Below, one piece after another: positions 11,155 to 21,149 of a stretch of DNA of 64,000 nucleotides (the stretch's first letter is position 1; each line of letters starts with the position of its first letter). The notes beneath the pieces are model-generated. The model was not told the origin of the DNA. It did not search any database and was given only the letters and a program-made list of their open reading frames with translations. The translations under genes and the position numbers were made by a program. Where the stretch lies: contig NW_019091397.1 of the NCBI RefSeq assembly GCF_001949145.1, positions 461,288 to 525,287 on the forward strand, given 5' to 3'. Origin of the DNA: Acanthaster planci. Taxonomy: Eukaryota > Echinodermata > Asteroidea > Valvatida > Acanthasteridae.

Positions 11155-11792
11155 ATGGTCCGTTTCTTCTTGTACTTGTGCACTGTCTTTTTTTACTTTA
11201 TTTTCCCTATCATAAGCTTTGAGCCATCTGGCTGCGAAGCCTCTGGTGTGGGTAGTTGGCAAATCCTTCATGAATTGGATATCCCAGTTGCAGGAATGTC
11301 TGAAGATGGGGCAGCGCTGACCAAATTAGAGACTGTTCGCAGGCTCAGGCTGAGGGCCTTACACCCGACCGATTTCAACAATTTCCTTATCGTTGCTGGG
11401 AATCCGAACAAATGAACCCTGATTTAATCATTTTGTATGTCAGTTCAAATGATCTGGGAAGCCTCCTGAAAAGGCCATTTTGGAGGCCATTAAATCTATC
11501 CCGTCAGTCACTAGATCAATACTTATATTTCTGGTCATCCATATTGCCAAGGGTCAGTTACCCGGGCACATTCCAGCAGAACAAAGTCGAGCGGGCCCAG
11601 CGGGCCATTAATTGTTCGGTATTACAAACCTTATGCTGTTTGCGTCAGGTTGGATGATCCCACATCCCCAGATAGGATGGGATAAGGACCATTTTATATA
11701 TGATGGTGTCCACCTCAAAGATGACAGCACTGAATTTATTAGCCAGAATTTTTATCCCGCCTTGCGGGATGAGATTAATATATATTACTAAA
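11155..11792 (+). pseudogene. SGNH/GDSL hydrolase-like ORF of the Ngaro-like element
   Basis: Three blocks in the SGNH order can be read. Block I is LVWVVGKSFMNW near 11245 (serine kept, preceding residue changed). Block III lies around VSSNDLGSL near 11440 (Asn kept). Block V is YDGVHLKDD near 11700 (Asp and His kept). They lie in different frames separated by stops at 11413 and 11655, so this copy is dead. An SGNH hydrolase gene accompanying Ngaro-type retroelements is known; its role in the element is unclear. Downstream, a TCCCGCC..GGCGGGA-like inverted repeat (11755-11770) could be the RNA end. Confidence 0.65.
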
Positions 11793-12282
11793 TATTCCTA
11801 GTCCCTATGCCTAGGCTTTTTGGTCGCGGTCATAGACGACTGTCAGGCAGAATTTCATTCTGTACGCTGTAATATGCCTGGGCTTTATTTGGATCCAACG
11901 GTAAGAGCCCCTAAATTTAATTAATTCAACAAAAATTTCTGGAGATTGTAAGCACTTGCTGGGGAAACAGTGTTTACACATGAGCATCATGCAGTCACAA
12001 GATCCAGCTTCACCAGAAGACATAGCTACTATTGACCTGGTTTGTAAATGTGGTTTGGAGACTCGCCACCCATGATAATCATGATAGCAGGTGATTGAAT
12101 AATTTTTGCTAGATATGTATCTGCAGTTCGAGCTGTTATTATTAACAATCGTGCAGTACAAGTGATGCTGAAAAGCAGGTAATGACAGAGGTGTTACTTG
12201 TGTTTCGCGAGTTACAAGGACCAGAGACTGAACAATGGTGCACACACGACATGGAACAGTTCATGAAATAAAGCCTTCATGA
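11793..12282. other. Non-coding stretch after the Ngaro-like element
   Basis: No gene seen. It may include the 3' repeat region of the retroelement, but no match to sequence before 3558 was recognised. Confidence 0.4.
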
Positions 12283-12553
12283 TTCGCAGCGACAGGAAGG
12301 GTTGAATAATAACAGTGCTCTGTATGTTTCATGGATCACAACGACCGGAAACAAGCCCACTTTGTTGAGCTCGGGCTGTTGAGGCAATGCTGGAAGGTTT
12401 TGCAGATCACAGCGACCAGAAACCATTTGCCTTTCGCAGATTGCAGTGACCAGAAAGGCAGTGTTTTGTGAATCACTATAGTCGAAAACTCATTTTGGCT
12501 GTTGGAAATAAATGGCAGTAAAGTGTGTTTTTGCCAATCACAACAGCCAAGTG
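12283..12553 (+). repeat. Six degenerate copies of a 19-bp motif
   Basis: The unit GATCACAGCGACCAGAAAC recurs, with substitutions, at about 12283, 12333, 12406, 12439, 12471 and 12536. Spacing is irregular (32-75 bp). No coding frame spans it. It could be a decayed minisatellite or the inside of an unrecognised repeat. Confidence 0.6.
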
Positions 12554-12749
12554 TTGAAATGTTAACTCGTCAAACAATAAACTACTCGAACAAAGTTACT
12601 TATGTTGTCCATGCCTGAATTCTTTGCTGTCTTTTCAAAAAGGGAAATAAATATGATAGAGTAACAAAGACGTGGGTGACTGCAGCCTTCACAAAATAAA
12701 ACAGTGGAAAATATTAAAGTGTTATTACATACCATGACATGATTTGTTC

Positions 12750-13173
12750 TTAACCCCTTCACGACGGATGACGGTAAGAGCCGCCGTAAAAATTGAGATC
12801 CCGCAGCCCGCTTTTCAGCTATTATTCTCGACCCATGCTCGAGTGAACACTGTGAAAGAAGGCATACCTGGCTCTTGTGTATATGGTGATTGGCCTTTGT
12901 GTGTTGCCAAGAAATGAAAAGGCCGAATTTGCATTGTAATCACCAGCTTCACAATAGTCCCCACTTTGAAAAGAGGCAACGGGAATGTGAAAGCGTGAGT
13001 AGAGCCGCATACCACCGAAAAATGAGCCTTTTCACTGTGTAATTCAAAGCGTACATAGCACGCAGGGCCACAAACCAAGAATTTGCAGTTTGGCAGGTGG
13101 CCTTCGTGGCCAAGTGAGGCTGGAATTCTCGGAGTCGGCTTTCAGAAAAAAGTTCCCATCGTCAAGGGGTTAA
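12750..13173. mobile_element. MITE with TTAA target duplication and CCCCTT termini
   Basis: TTAA at 12750-12753 and 13170-13173 flank a 416-bp unit. Its ends, CCCCTTCACGACGG and (on the other strand) CCCCTTGACGATGG, match at 12 of 14 positions. TTAA duplication plus CCC termini is the mark of piggyBac-mobilised DNA. It encodes no transposase. The ends differ from those of the 63169 family. Confidence 0.8.
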
Positions 13174-14659
13174 TTCGGAGCTGTGATGAGATTTATTTGG
13201 TAATAACCTGTTCTTTTTCATTGCTTTCAATTTTATTGACGGGTTAAAAAATATTAAAAAGTTAACCCTGCGTTCAATTCATTATGGCTCACTTTTGAAC
13301 AAAGTCAAATGTTCTTACCTTTCTGTTTACAATTAGCTGAAGCACCTCTACTGCAGCAAGTTTCAACTCTTGTATTGTGAGTAAGGAATAGAGCATTGAT
13401 GGCAATGCGTTGTTGTCAGCAAAAATGTGTTGAGGTGCAATCCAGTCAACATATCCAGTCAGTGTCAATAATACTGCCTGAGAAACTCGGATGGAGCTTG
13501 CAAGCTGTTAAAAAATGCAAGACAGTAACTTTGTGAAATCCTTCATTAAAAACTCCCAAGATACAATGTAACATATTCCATGAAACAATAACAACCCAAG
13601 TGCATGTTAACGCTTGATGACCAAAATGTCTTGAAAGGATCTCCATTTGTATTAATACAATTTCAAAGACCTTAAAGGTTTCCTGATTTTAAAATATATT
13701 ACTTAACCACAATTCCATGAAGCAGAGTACATAATTTTTAGTACAGTATTTACATTCTCAGGCAAATTACTGTGATCATTCCTATTAAAGCATTTGATTA
13801 CATGTATTTCCTGTTTCCACACAGCAGTTTAAACCAACCTTGTGAACGAGTCAGTGACAAACTCCAGGAAATCCACATGTGAACATTAAGGCCATTAAAG
13901 TTCTAGACCAAGAGCTATGATTGTATTTTCTCTTTACATTATCCCTACTTTCCATTTATTTTCTGATTTTTCTCGGTAAGCATTCTGGACCATGCCCAAC
14001 TTTTCACTCTACTATCTCAATAATTAGGTCATTGCACTTAATAGCTGAAATCACTCCTTAGATTTTGTTAATGTATGTGCAGGAGCTCTTTTTCCAAAGT
14101 ATTGTTGTTTGTCTTGTTTTGCCCAATAAATCTGCAGCTTATCTTCAAAGCATTACAATATTTCAACTTGAATTTTGGCATGAGTATGAATCATGGCATG
14201 ATTTCTTACAGAATTTTTCTCTTTCGTTAATTATCCCCATTCTCATTGGTGGTAAGTAAATGTATCTGTTTTAGAGAAAATTCTGAGAAATCAAGTTGAA
14301 AAATTCCATTTTCAAAAACTGTACCTGACAACACAGTCATTGAAAAGTCAGAAATCAGAACAACTATGTAACAAGCCCACAGCAAAACGAGCAGCCACGT
14401 GAGAGAAGCTGTTTACATGTACACAATATGACATTTATGTATACGTAATACCTGCAATTTAGAGAAAGTAAATAGTGGCATATCGTACCTCTTTTGCCAA
14501 GACTTTTTTAATTTCCTTTTTCCAAAAATAGGAATGTTTCAATTAAATCAGAACAGTTGGGAGGTATGTGCTTTTGGATTCACAATTTTTCAAAACTGCT
14601 GGGTTAAAAAATAGTTTTGAATATTTAGTATTTTTTTATGACACTGTATTGCTGCAACT
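13174..14659. other. A+T-rich non-coding stretch
   Basis: Only short open frames without recognisable domains. No repeat structure was noticed beyond homopolymer runs. Confidence 0.5.
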
Positions 14660-14729
14660 TCCACAGTAGTGTGGTATGAGTCTACTAGAGAATACTTTCC
14701 TAATAATCATAAAGATGAACAAAGAAATT

Positions 14730-14801
14730 GACTGGAGCGGGATTTGAACCTGCAGCCTCTGGAATACTGTAACAGTGCTCTTACAACTGAGCTACCCAGC
14801 C
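14730..14801 (-). tRNA. tRNA-like sequence (left arm), probably SINE-derived
   Basis: On the minus strand it starts GGCTGGGTAGCTCAGTTG, has a B-box-like GGTTCAAATCCCG and ends CTCCAGTC, so acceptor and T arms can form. The anticodon arm is poor (CTGTT ACAGTAT TCCAG); the loop would place AGT as anticodon (Thr). An intact acceptor and T arm with a decayed anticodon arm suits a pol III promoter in a mobile element better than a working tRNA. Confidence 0.45.
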
Positions 14802-15081
14802 CTATATATTGGTGGCCCTTCCTAACTGGCAATACCTCTGTTTGGGGGGCGCTTGCCAGAAGCCATTAAACCTGAAACACCATGTGGCCACGGATCACAC
14901 CCCAATTACACACGATACAACCTGGGAAGTGGTGAACAGGGATCACTCAAAGAGGATACGGCTTTTCCACATAGGGAGACTATACAGTGATCCCTGGTCA
15001 CATGGTGTTTCAGGTTTAATGGCCTCTGGCAAGTGCCCCCCGAAAAGAGGTATTGACAATTGGGAAGAACCACCAACATAG

Positions 15082-15153
15082 GGCTGGGTAGCTCAGTTGG
15101 TAAAGCACTCGTACGGTATTCCAGAGGCCGCAGGTTCAAATCCCGCTCCAGCC
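15082..15153 (+). tRNA. tRNA-like sequence (right arm), probably SINE-derived
   Basis: Mirror copy of the unit at 14730. GGCTGGG pairs with CCAGCC at the 3' end, D-arm sequence is GCTCAGTTGGTAAAGC and the T arm contains GGTTCAAATCC. The anticodon stem has two mismatches and the loop ACGGTAT lacks the invariant T before the anticodon, so it is unlikely to be decoded as a tRNA. Confidence 0.45.
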
Positions 15154-15445
15154 AATTTCTTTGTTCATCTTTATAATCATTCATGAGCACCTAGTCAGTT
15201 TCCCTATACAATTTCTTTCATGATACCTGATACGCACCTACTTGTGAATTATTTCCCTAACGTTAGTTAGCCATTTCCTAAAACTTGATCAACTGCATTG
15301 TGCTCTCATCTGCCCCAATGCAACATATCATTGCCGCTATGATCATCCTTTTTTAGAAAGCATTCGGGTGCTGTAACCAGAGTGGGGAGGATGGGGGGTG
15401 TCTGTGATTCAAGTAAGTATTCTCCAGTAGACTCGTACTACACAA

Positions 15446-16431
15446 CTGTAGGAGGGAGAGTCTACTGCATTCAACTGACCTGAATCACCTACTTATGCAG
15501 AGTGGCACCCTTTACCAGAGGAGGGTCAGCAAGGACACACAAATCCAAGGATCATAATGATAAATCCTCATGTGACAGCAGGTCCAGATCCTGAATTTTA
15601 CTATAAATTACACCCTGACAAGAGGGTACATGTACATGGAATACATACAATAAACTCTTGATAACTCCCAAAATTTGCATTGTCTGGATTTCGAGCTATT
15701 GACAAAAGTTCCAGAGTCTTGCCCAAACATATGCACACAGTGCACAAGTAACCCAACTTGCCCCCATGGTGGTTATTGGAGATGTGATAAGTGGTTAATT
15801 ATTTCCTTTTTTCCCAAGAATAAGTTTCTTCTAAAATCATTAGTTTGCAGAGATTTCATGTTTTTTAGCCGAGACCGGCCAGGCCTGCATCCCACAGTTT
15901 TCCTGTTTGGCCACACAATCACTCATTTGTAATTGCTTGAGGGCACACCATTTTGCATTTCAAATGTTTGCGTGTAACAATTTTAAAAAAATATTTGTGT
16001 GGTTTTGTTTGTCTTTTCATTCATTTGATTACCTTTCCTCTTTCAAAAAACTAAACAGAATTTGGCACTGCAATACAGCATTTATAGCACCTCACTGGAA
16101 ACGTGTCAGTGCGGCACACAAGTGCTAAAGCTGGGCAGGCGGCAGCCAGGCTTTAGCTTGCTTCAGTGTGGTCACATGGCCACCGCAAAAAATCAATGAT
16201 TGGATTGCACAGGCTACGTTTGGGCCGTGATACCGGCTTGCTTGAAAGCCGGTATTGTTGAGGTCCAAACAACTCTATTACAATGGCACTGGCAGCAAGC
16301 ACGCTCGTGTCCTCAAGCAAAAAGACTAAGTGCAATTTGCATAAATGACTCATGAATGAAATCTCTGCAAGTCTTTTCCACTTGTCAATAATTTAGAGGT
16401 GGTCTTTTTGGATCAGCCCTTAAAAACTGTA
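15446..16431. other. Non-coding stretch
   Basis: No gene or repeat supported. Open frames at 15675-15932 and 15907-16128 lack domains. A short palindromic area around GCCGGTA lies near 16230-16250. Confidence 0.5.
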
Positions 16432-16545
16432 ATGGTTGATTCTCTGTTTGCTTGTTTGTCCTGGCCACTTGTCATTTTACCTATGAGAAAGATTCTGCTA
16501 GGATCGAAACATAAGGTCCTCCATATTTTGAGATTTGTATTTTAG
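16432..16545 (+). repeat. Left terminal direct repeat (pLTR) of the Penelope-like element
   Basis: About 110 bp matching 28385-28500. Shared blocks include GTTGATTCTCT, TTGTTTGTCCTG, GAGAAAGATT, TGCTAGGATC and CCTCCATATTTTGA. Long direct repeats that are not true LTRs are characteristic of Penelope-like elements, and the two copies enclose the PLE coding sequence. Confidence 0.7.
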
Positions 16546-16703
16546 GTAAATGTACTCAGCAAGCAGTTTGCAGCAGTTTTGTATTACATATCTTTGTAAT
16601 TCGCATCCGTCTGTTGCTGTATCCTTTCGTGGTGATCCTCCTTGCTGTCCTGTAAGTTTGTCCTTTTTGTTTATGATTTTCAGGCTGTTTCCTGGTTTTA
16701 GCA

Positions 16704-16865
16704 NNNNNNNNNNNNNNNNNNNNNNNNNNNNNNNNNNNNNNNNNNNNNNNNNNNNNNNNNNNNNNNNNNNNNNNNNNNNNNNNNNNNNNNNNNNNNNNNN
16801 NNNNNNNNNNNNNNNNNNNNNNNNNNNNNNNNNNNNNNNNNNNNNNNNNNNNNNNNNNNNNNNNN
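16704..16865. other. Assembly gap (162 N)
   Basis: Unresolved bases inside the 5' part of the Penelope-like element. The open frames reported across it are artefacts of the gap. Confidence 0.99.
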
Positions 16866-17660
16866 GGTACCCTCTCTCCTCACCTACAGAAAAGATGGAA
16901 TCAAGTTCTCCATGGAGCCTCTATCCAATTACTCAATATTATTTCTCAGCAGCATCAAATCACACTTCAGGACCTTCACCAGGACATAGCCCATCTTGAT
17001 TCTGAAATTAGATGAAACTGTCCTGACGCTGTGTATAAGAACCTTTGCGTTGAGATGGAAAGGGGCCTCACTAATCTTGATTGTGTTCTTCATGACAGGA
17101 GGAACAAGAAGATAGATGGCATTTTGGCCAAACAACGTAGGCATAGACGCTTCAGGCATCCAAAGCCCCAACCCTTACCACCTACCAACTCCCACACTGG
17201 AGTCAACCTTTCTTCATCGCCCATAACTGATACTGAACACAAACTTCTCTCCAAGGGTCTAAATTTCTGTCCCACTCCCCCCAACAGTAAACCAGGTACA
17301 ACTCAGCCAAGATCTCACTGAATACTTCCACAGGATACGACTTAAGAATTTTTCTTTGACTCTGCTCCATGCCACTGGGAGCCCCTCCATGTCAAAAGCA
17401 TCTGGGTACCCCCAAAGAATCATGTACCAGCCCTTGAGACCTATGCACAGGCTGTTCATTCACAAGTGAATAACCCTGATCATTTTTGTCCTACTCCTGA
17501 TGATAATCTCTCCAGGGATGAGCGTTCAGCACTCAACTCCCTGCGCTCTCACACCCACATCATCATCAAGCTGGCAAATAAAGGTTCAGCTTTGGTAATT
17601 ATGGACCGACAGCAATACATTAATAAAGCCCATCGGCAACTTAACAATTATACTAACTAC
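16866..17660 (+). pseudogene. Penelope-like element ORF, N-terminal part
   Basis: Frame fragments precede the RT of a Penelope-like element. Examples are TEHKLLSKGLNFCPTPP near 17230, LTEYFHRIRLKNF near 17330, and the better-preserved 17466-17660 (DERSALNSLRSHTHIIIKLANKGSA followed by LVIMDRQQYINKAHRQLNNYTNY). The segment with LSKGLNFCPTP and the I-I-K..NKGSA-VI-D motif is a recognised N-terminal RT block of PLEs. Coding stops abruptly at 17660, where an LTR retrotransposon is inserted. The next codons of the same ORF (YIPLDSDPTGTF) resume at 26440. Confidence 0.75.
17656..17660. repeat. Target-site duplication, left (ACTAC)
   Basis: ACTAC here and at 26437-26441 flank the LTR retrotransposon. 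Five base pairs is normal for Ty3/gypsy integrases. The duplication restores reading continuity of the interrupted PLE ORF. Confidence 0.8.
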
Positions 17661-17905
17661 GTTGTATTTCCACCCAGACCCATGCTTACCCTGGGCAGAT
17701 GGTGTGCAGCTTTACAGCCTTGAGTGCTAGAGTCGTTAGACACGATAAATTGGAACCGCACATCCACAGGTTTCGGGTTCACACACAAGACTAGCTCCGT
17801 GCATAGGGCGGGTGCCAATTAAAAGGACCACTCTGCATGCGACAGGCACACCTCATTGATTTATTCAGTATACATTGTGAATATTCAACATGCAACTTCA
17901 CTACA
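17661..17905 (-). repeat. 3' LTR (245 bp)
   Basis: Sense ends are TGTAGTGAAG..AATACAAC; the terminal A seen in the other copy is changed or lost at 17661. It is nearly identical to 26085-26330. Confidence 0.9.
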
Positions 17906-17936
17906 TTCCTCCCCTTCCTATTTTCCTTTGGAGGTG
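17906..17936 (-). promoter_or_regulatory. Polypurine tract
   Basis: On the minus strand the bases just upstream of the 3' LTR read CCTCCAAAGGAAAATAGG then AAGGGGAGGAA, a purine-rich primer site for plus-strand DNA synthesis. Confidence 0.8.
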
Positions 17937-18408
17937 GAATCAACGATCTTTTATAAGTAAACATAAAATATCAAATTCCGAAAATTCTCGTTTCCTGCGA
18001 AATATTTAATTGATATTTAAATACAATACTTTATTTTTATATAGCCCACCTTTCTTTCATGCTGTCTTTTATCAAAGTTAAAAAATCCTCTTTTCTTGCA
18101 GAGTATTAAAGTAGACACTTAAATATTTACTTCATTTACACTGTGCTGTAAACTTTCTTCATTTAGATTGGAATCTTTTATTCTGTTGTATCCTTATAAA
18201 CGACTCACAGCAGTTTTATTTTAAAAAGAAAAACAAAATGGTGACGATTTGGTGTTCAAATCTTAAACTTTCTTTTTCTTCACAAATTTTCACCTTTCTG
18301 TGAAGGTAAAGATTAAGCAGTGGTATTTGGGTACTGAACTAGTAACTAGTACAAACTTAATCGGTTTATTATACCTTTCGCAGTCGTGAACACAATTATT
18401 TTGAAATT
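17937..18408. other. Untranslated part of the LTR retrotransposon
   Basis: A+T-rich internal sequence between the TatD ORF and the polypurine tract. No gene seen. Confidence 0.6.
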
Positions 18409-19931
18409 ATGATTTGAGAAATCCCTTTAATGGTCGCAGGTACATATCCTTGGTGTTCTGCATGCAATGTTCAAGAACAGTAGATTCTGGTATTGTGCGG
18501 ATGTTTGCCACCTCCTTGGCCACGTCTTTAGCCAGCATTGGGTTGCCGAGTCAGATGGTTTCTTGTAGGCTGTGCGGCACAAAGTACGGTGAATCTGTCT
18601 CCAACAGGAGTCTGCCAAGGGGAATCTTCTCAGCAACCTCTTGAAGGCCGGGACCGCCGCGTGTGATGAGCGGTGTCAAGGCAATGAACAGGCCTGGGAA
18701 AGTTCCCAACCATCTTTGAGCTTCTTGCCACGACCCAGTGAAGCAATGCAAGTGTATCTTCAAATCTTTTGGTATGACATCATTCATTATCTGAAAGCAG
18801 TCGTCCTCAGCTTGCCTACAATGAATAACCAAAGCCACTTTCTCGGTGGCTGCTAAAGTGAGTAGCTGCCGGAAGACAAATTTCTGCTGTGATTTGTTGA
18901 GATTACTCATACAATAATCAAGACCAATCTCTCCCAGGGCACAAACTTTCCAGCAAATGCAGGATTACCTTTTCTAACTCTGGAGAGTAGTTATGTGCTT
19001 CCTTTGGGTGTAGGCCTATAGTTGCCATGCATATAAGGGGGTCGGATACCAGCCACATCAGCTTCTCCTCCTGGAGAAAGAATCTAGTATCACAAATCAC
19101 TGCAATACATCCAACGAAACCTTCCATTTTCACTATGGTTTACGGCTTCTTTGCTATGATGAGAAAGTCGTTGAGGTTCCCATAAAAGTTGGCTGCATGA
19201 AGCATATGGTCAATGTGGCAATGTGAATCAATGAACGTTGTTCCCAAAGCCTGAGCCGCACCAGTAACTTGTTGATCGACGAACACCAACAGTCGCTGCA
19301 ACATTCTCCAGTGTAAGACAGAACTTACTCGAGATGGAGGGGTGAGGTTTCTTGTACTTACACCATGAAGGCCAACAAAATGATCGTATGCGTCCCACAC
19401 TTCAATCTCCTCAATGCTGAAACTTGAGTTACTATCGGAGAAACGCTGAGACGTTACAAGTTGGAAGAGCTCATCAGTTGAGGACAACTTCAAGACTCAA
19501 CAAACAAGGCCAACAAAGTCATTACCAGACAATGCAATTCAGGTAAGTGTTGGGCTTCAAATGCACCATGGAGTCGACAATGGTGGATAATCTCCCATTT
19601 TCAGCAGACCCAACAAGCGTCAAGGGGATACAGGCACCACCAGCCTCTTTCGCAGATGTGCCGTGGCATCACATAATGCTTCATCTTGTTGGTTCTGAAC
19701 CCGCATCCTGGCTGGGTACACACCAATTTTCGAGCCTGTACACTGCCCGGATGGTAATGAAACGACCTCATTCCTGACAAGACCTACGGGCGTTTCTGTT
19801 ATGGTGATCTGAGAGTCTAAAGTTCTTGGTGAATGAGGTTCTTCTTCTGATGTGTCCTCCTAAGAAACTTGGGGTTCTTCGGGCTCTGATGGATTCTCTT
19901 CATAGTCTGGTATGAAGTCAGCTTCCTCCAT
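18409..19931 (-). pseudogene. Retrotransposon-borne C2H2-like / TatD-family nuclease ORF
   Basis: TatD proteins are metal-dependent TIM-barrel DNases/exonucleases. On the minus strand an ORF opens at ATG 19931 (MEEADFIPDYEENPSEPEEP), 53 nt past the pol stop. It is acidic at first, then has a C2H2-like block (VCTQPGCGFRTNKMKHYVMP then RH, near 19680). A linker (EEIEVWDAYDHFVGLHGV) leads to the TatD barrel: FIDSHCHIDH (HxH, near 19230), IGLHPKEAH (19015), GEIGLDY (18930), ALVIHCRQAEDD (18820), IHLHCFTGSW (18750), LLLETDSPYFVP (18590) and a C-terminal HCMQNTKDMYLRPL (18440). All five ligand motifs remain. Breaks: in-frame stop near 19860, frame change between 19500 and 19560, stop at 19140, frameshift near 18945, stop at 18551. 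It resembles animal TATDN2-type barrels. Whether it is captured host sequence or a standard gene of this retroelement lineage cannot be decided here. Confidence 0.85.
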
Positions 19932-19984
19932 GCTAGATTTTCCTGCAGGACTAATAAATTGATTTATTAGACTAGTTACAAACT

Positions 19985-21130
19985 TCAAATAAAAGAATCC
20001 TCACTGTAGCGCCGCGGACGTTTTACCTGCCTTCCACTTCTAGTATTTACTCCTACTGCGGTTTCCTCTAAAAGCTTCTTCACTTCCACAGCAAAAGCCG
20101 TGTCCGTGGTACAAGTTTCCTCGAGTAGGGGAGTCAAGTTTACCTCACTTTCGACGTTGCTGTCCAATTTAAGACCATCTGGGCTAAGCAGTTTACTCCG
20201 AATATCATAATATTTCTTTGGGTATTTTTGAGATGTCCCGATGTTGGTTCTGGCAATTTGATGGGCCCTCTGTACTCGCTCTTTATAATTCCGGTCATAC
20301 TCGTGAGGTTGTTCTGATTTAGTTGCTACAATGTCAAATGCTAGTTCTATTGGTTGCCTAACCTTCCGACCAAGCATCATCATGTTTGGTGTAAGTCCAG
20401 TGTGACAATTGGGAAGAGATCGGATTGCTCCAGTAAGAATGGGTAGGTCTTCATCCCATTTTGCTACTCGACCCTTTAAATGACATCTTATAACTTGAAG
20501 TAAGGTTCTATGGTACCTTTCAATTTGCCCATTCAAACATGGTCGATAGGGGGTAGTTCGAGTTTTGGTTATATCGAGCAGATCATAAATTGATTTGAAT
20601 AGGGAACTCATAAAATTACCCCTCTGATCGGTGTGAATTTGTTGGGGAAAGCCAAATCTCGATATAAATTTATCCAAGACTGCCTTAGCAATACTTTCTG
20701 TGCTCTGGTTGATTAAGGGATAAGCCTCGATCCACTTGGTGAATTGACATAAAATCATCAATATATACTGATTACCACATTCCGATGGAGGGAATGATCC
20801 AAGAATATCTAAGAGGAGACATTCTACTGGGGCACCAGCATAAAAGTTCGTTAAAAGGAGCCTATTTTCCCAGTTTGGTTTCTTCTGTTTGTTGCATTCA
20901 GGGCAAGATTTAACATACAGAGAAATGTCTTCAGACATTTTGTACCAATAAGCCATTTGTTTGACTTTTTGGATTGTTCTTGTGATCCGTGGATGTCCAG
21001 CCAACTTTGAATTATGGGAAAGCCTGATTATTTCTTGACTCAAAGCCTTTGGAACAACAAACAATGATCTTGGCCCAGCCTCTTCTTCCCATCTGTAGTA
21101 CAGAACACCATCTATCATGTGTAGTAAGGA
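19985..21130 (-). CDS. Integrase domain of the gypsy Pol (long open frame)
   Basis: 377 codons open from 21118 to the stop at 19985; the polyprotein enters from upstream, so the first Met is not a true start. The HHCC zinc domain shows HNSKLAGHP and CPECNKQK. The catalytic core shows LLLDILGSF (first Asp; the usual Asp-x-x-Gly context is changed), IHTDQRGNFMS (second Asp) and PYRPCLNGQIERYHRTL (Glu). A C-terminal tail ends RSGRQVKRPRRYSEDSFI. DDE residues are intact. The function is integration of the DNA copy with a 5-bp duplication. It is followed after 53 nt by the TatD ORF. Confidence 0.88.
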   Translation of the reverse strand, partial: SLLHMIDGVLYYRWEEEAGPRSLFVVPKALSQEIIRLSHNSKLAGHPRITRTIQKVKQMAYWYKMSEDISLYVKSCPECNKQKKPNWENRLLLTNFYAGAPVECLLLDILGSFPPSECGNQYILMILCQFTKWIEAYPLINQSTESIAKAVLDKFISRFGFPQQIHTDQRGNFMSSLFKSIYDLLDITKTRTTPYRPCLNGQIERYHRTLLQVIRCHLKGRVAKWDEDLPILTGAIRSLPNCHTGLTPNMMMLGRKVRQPIELAFDIVATKSEQPHEYDRNYKERVQRAHQIARTNIGTSQKYPKKYYDIRSKLLSPDGLKLDSNVESEVNLTPLLEETCTTDTAFAVEVKKLLEETAVGVNTRSGRQVKRPRRYSEDSFI

Positions 21131-21149
21131 GGAGTTCGACCAAAAGTAC

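Larger units (their letters stand above)
14660..15445. repeat. Large inverted repeat with tRNA-like sequences in both arms
   Basis: The left arm (about 14660-14900) and right arm (about 14985-15445, with spacer insertions) are inverted copies. Matching blocks include TAATCATAAAGATGAACAAA / TTTGTTCATCTTTATAATCA, the tRNA-like units, and AAACCTGAAACACCATGTG / CACATGGTGTTTCAGGTTT. An outer pair, GAGTCTACTAGAGAATACT / AGTATTCTCCAGTAGACTC, lies at 14672 and 15416. The open frames at 14809 and 15190 are simply the arms. The structure fits two head-to-head SINE copies or a foldback element. Confidence 0.7.

Noticed and set aside
14730-15153. Two functional tRNA genes
   Set aside because: Acceptor and T arms look good but the anticodon stems have mismatches and the loops lack standard bases; both lie in an inverted repeat, so they are more likely SINE heads.
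16550-16999. Open frame across the first N run
   Set aside because: Created by unknown bases in the assembly gap.
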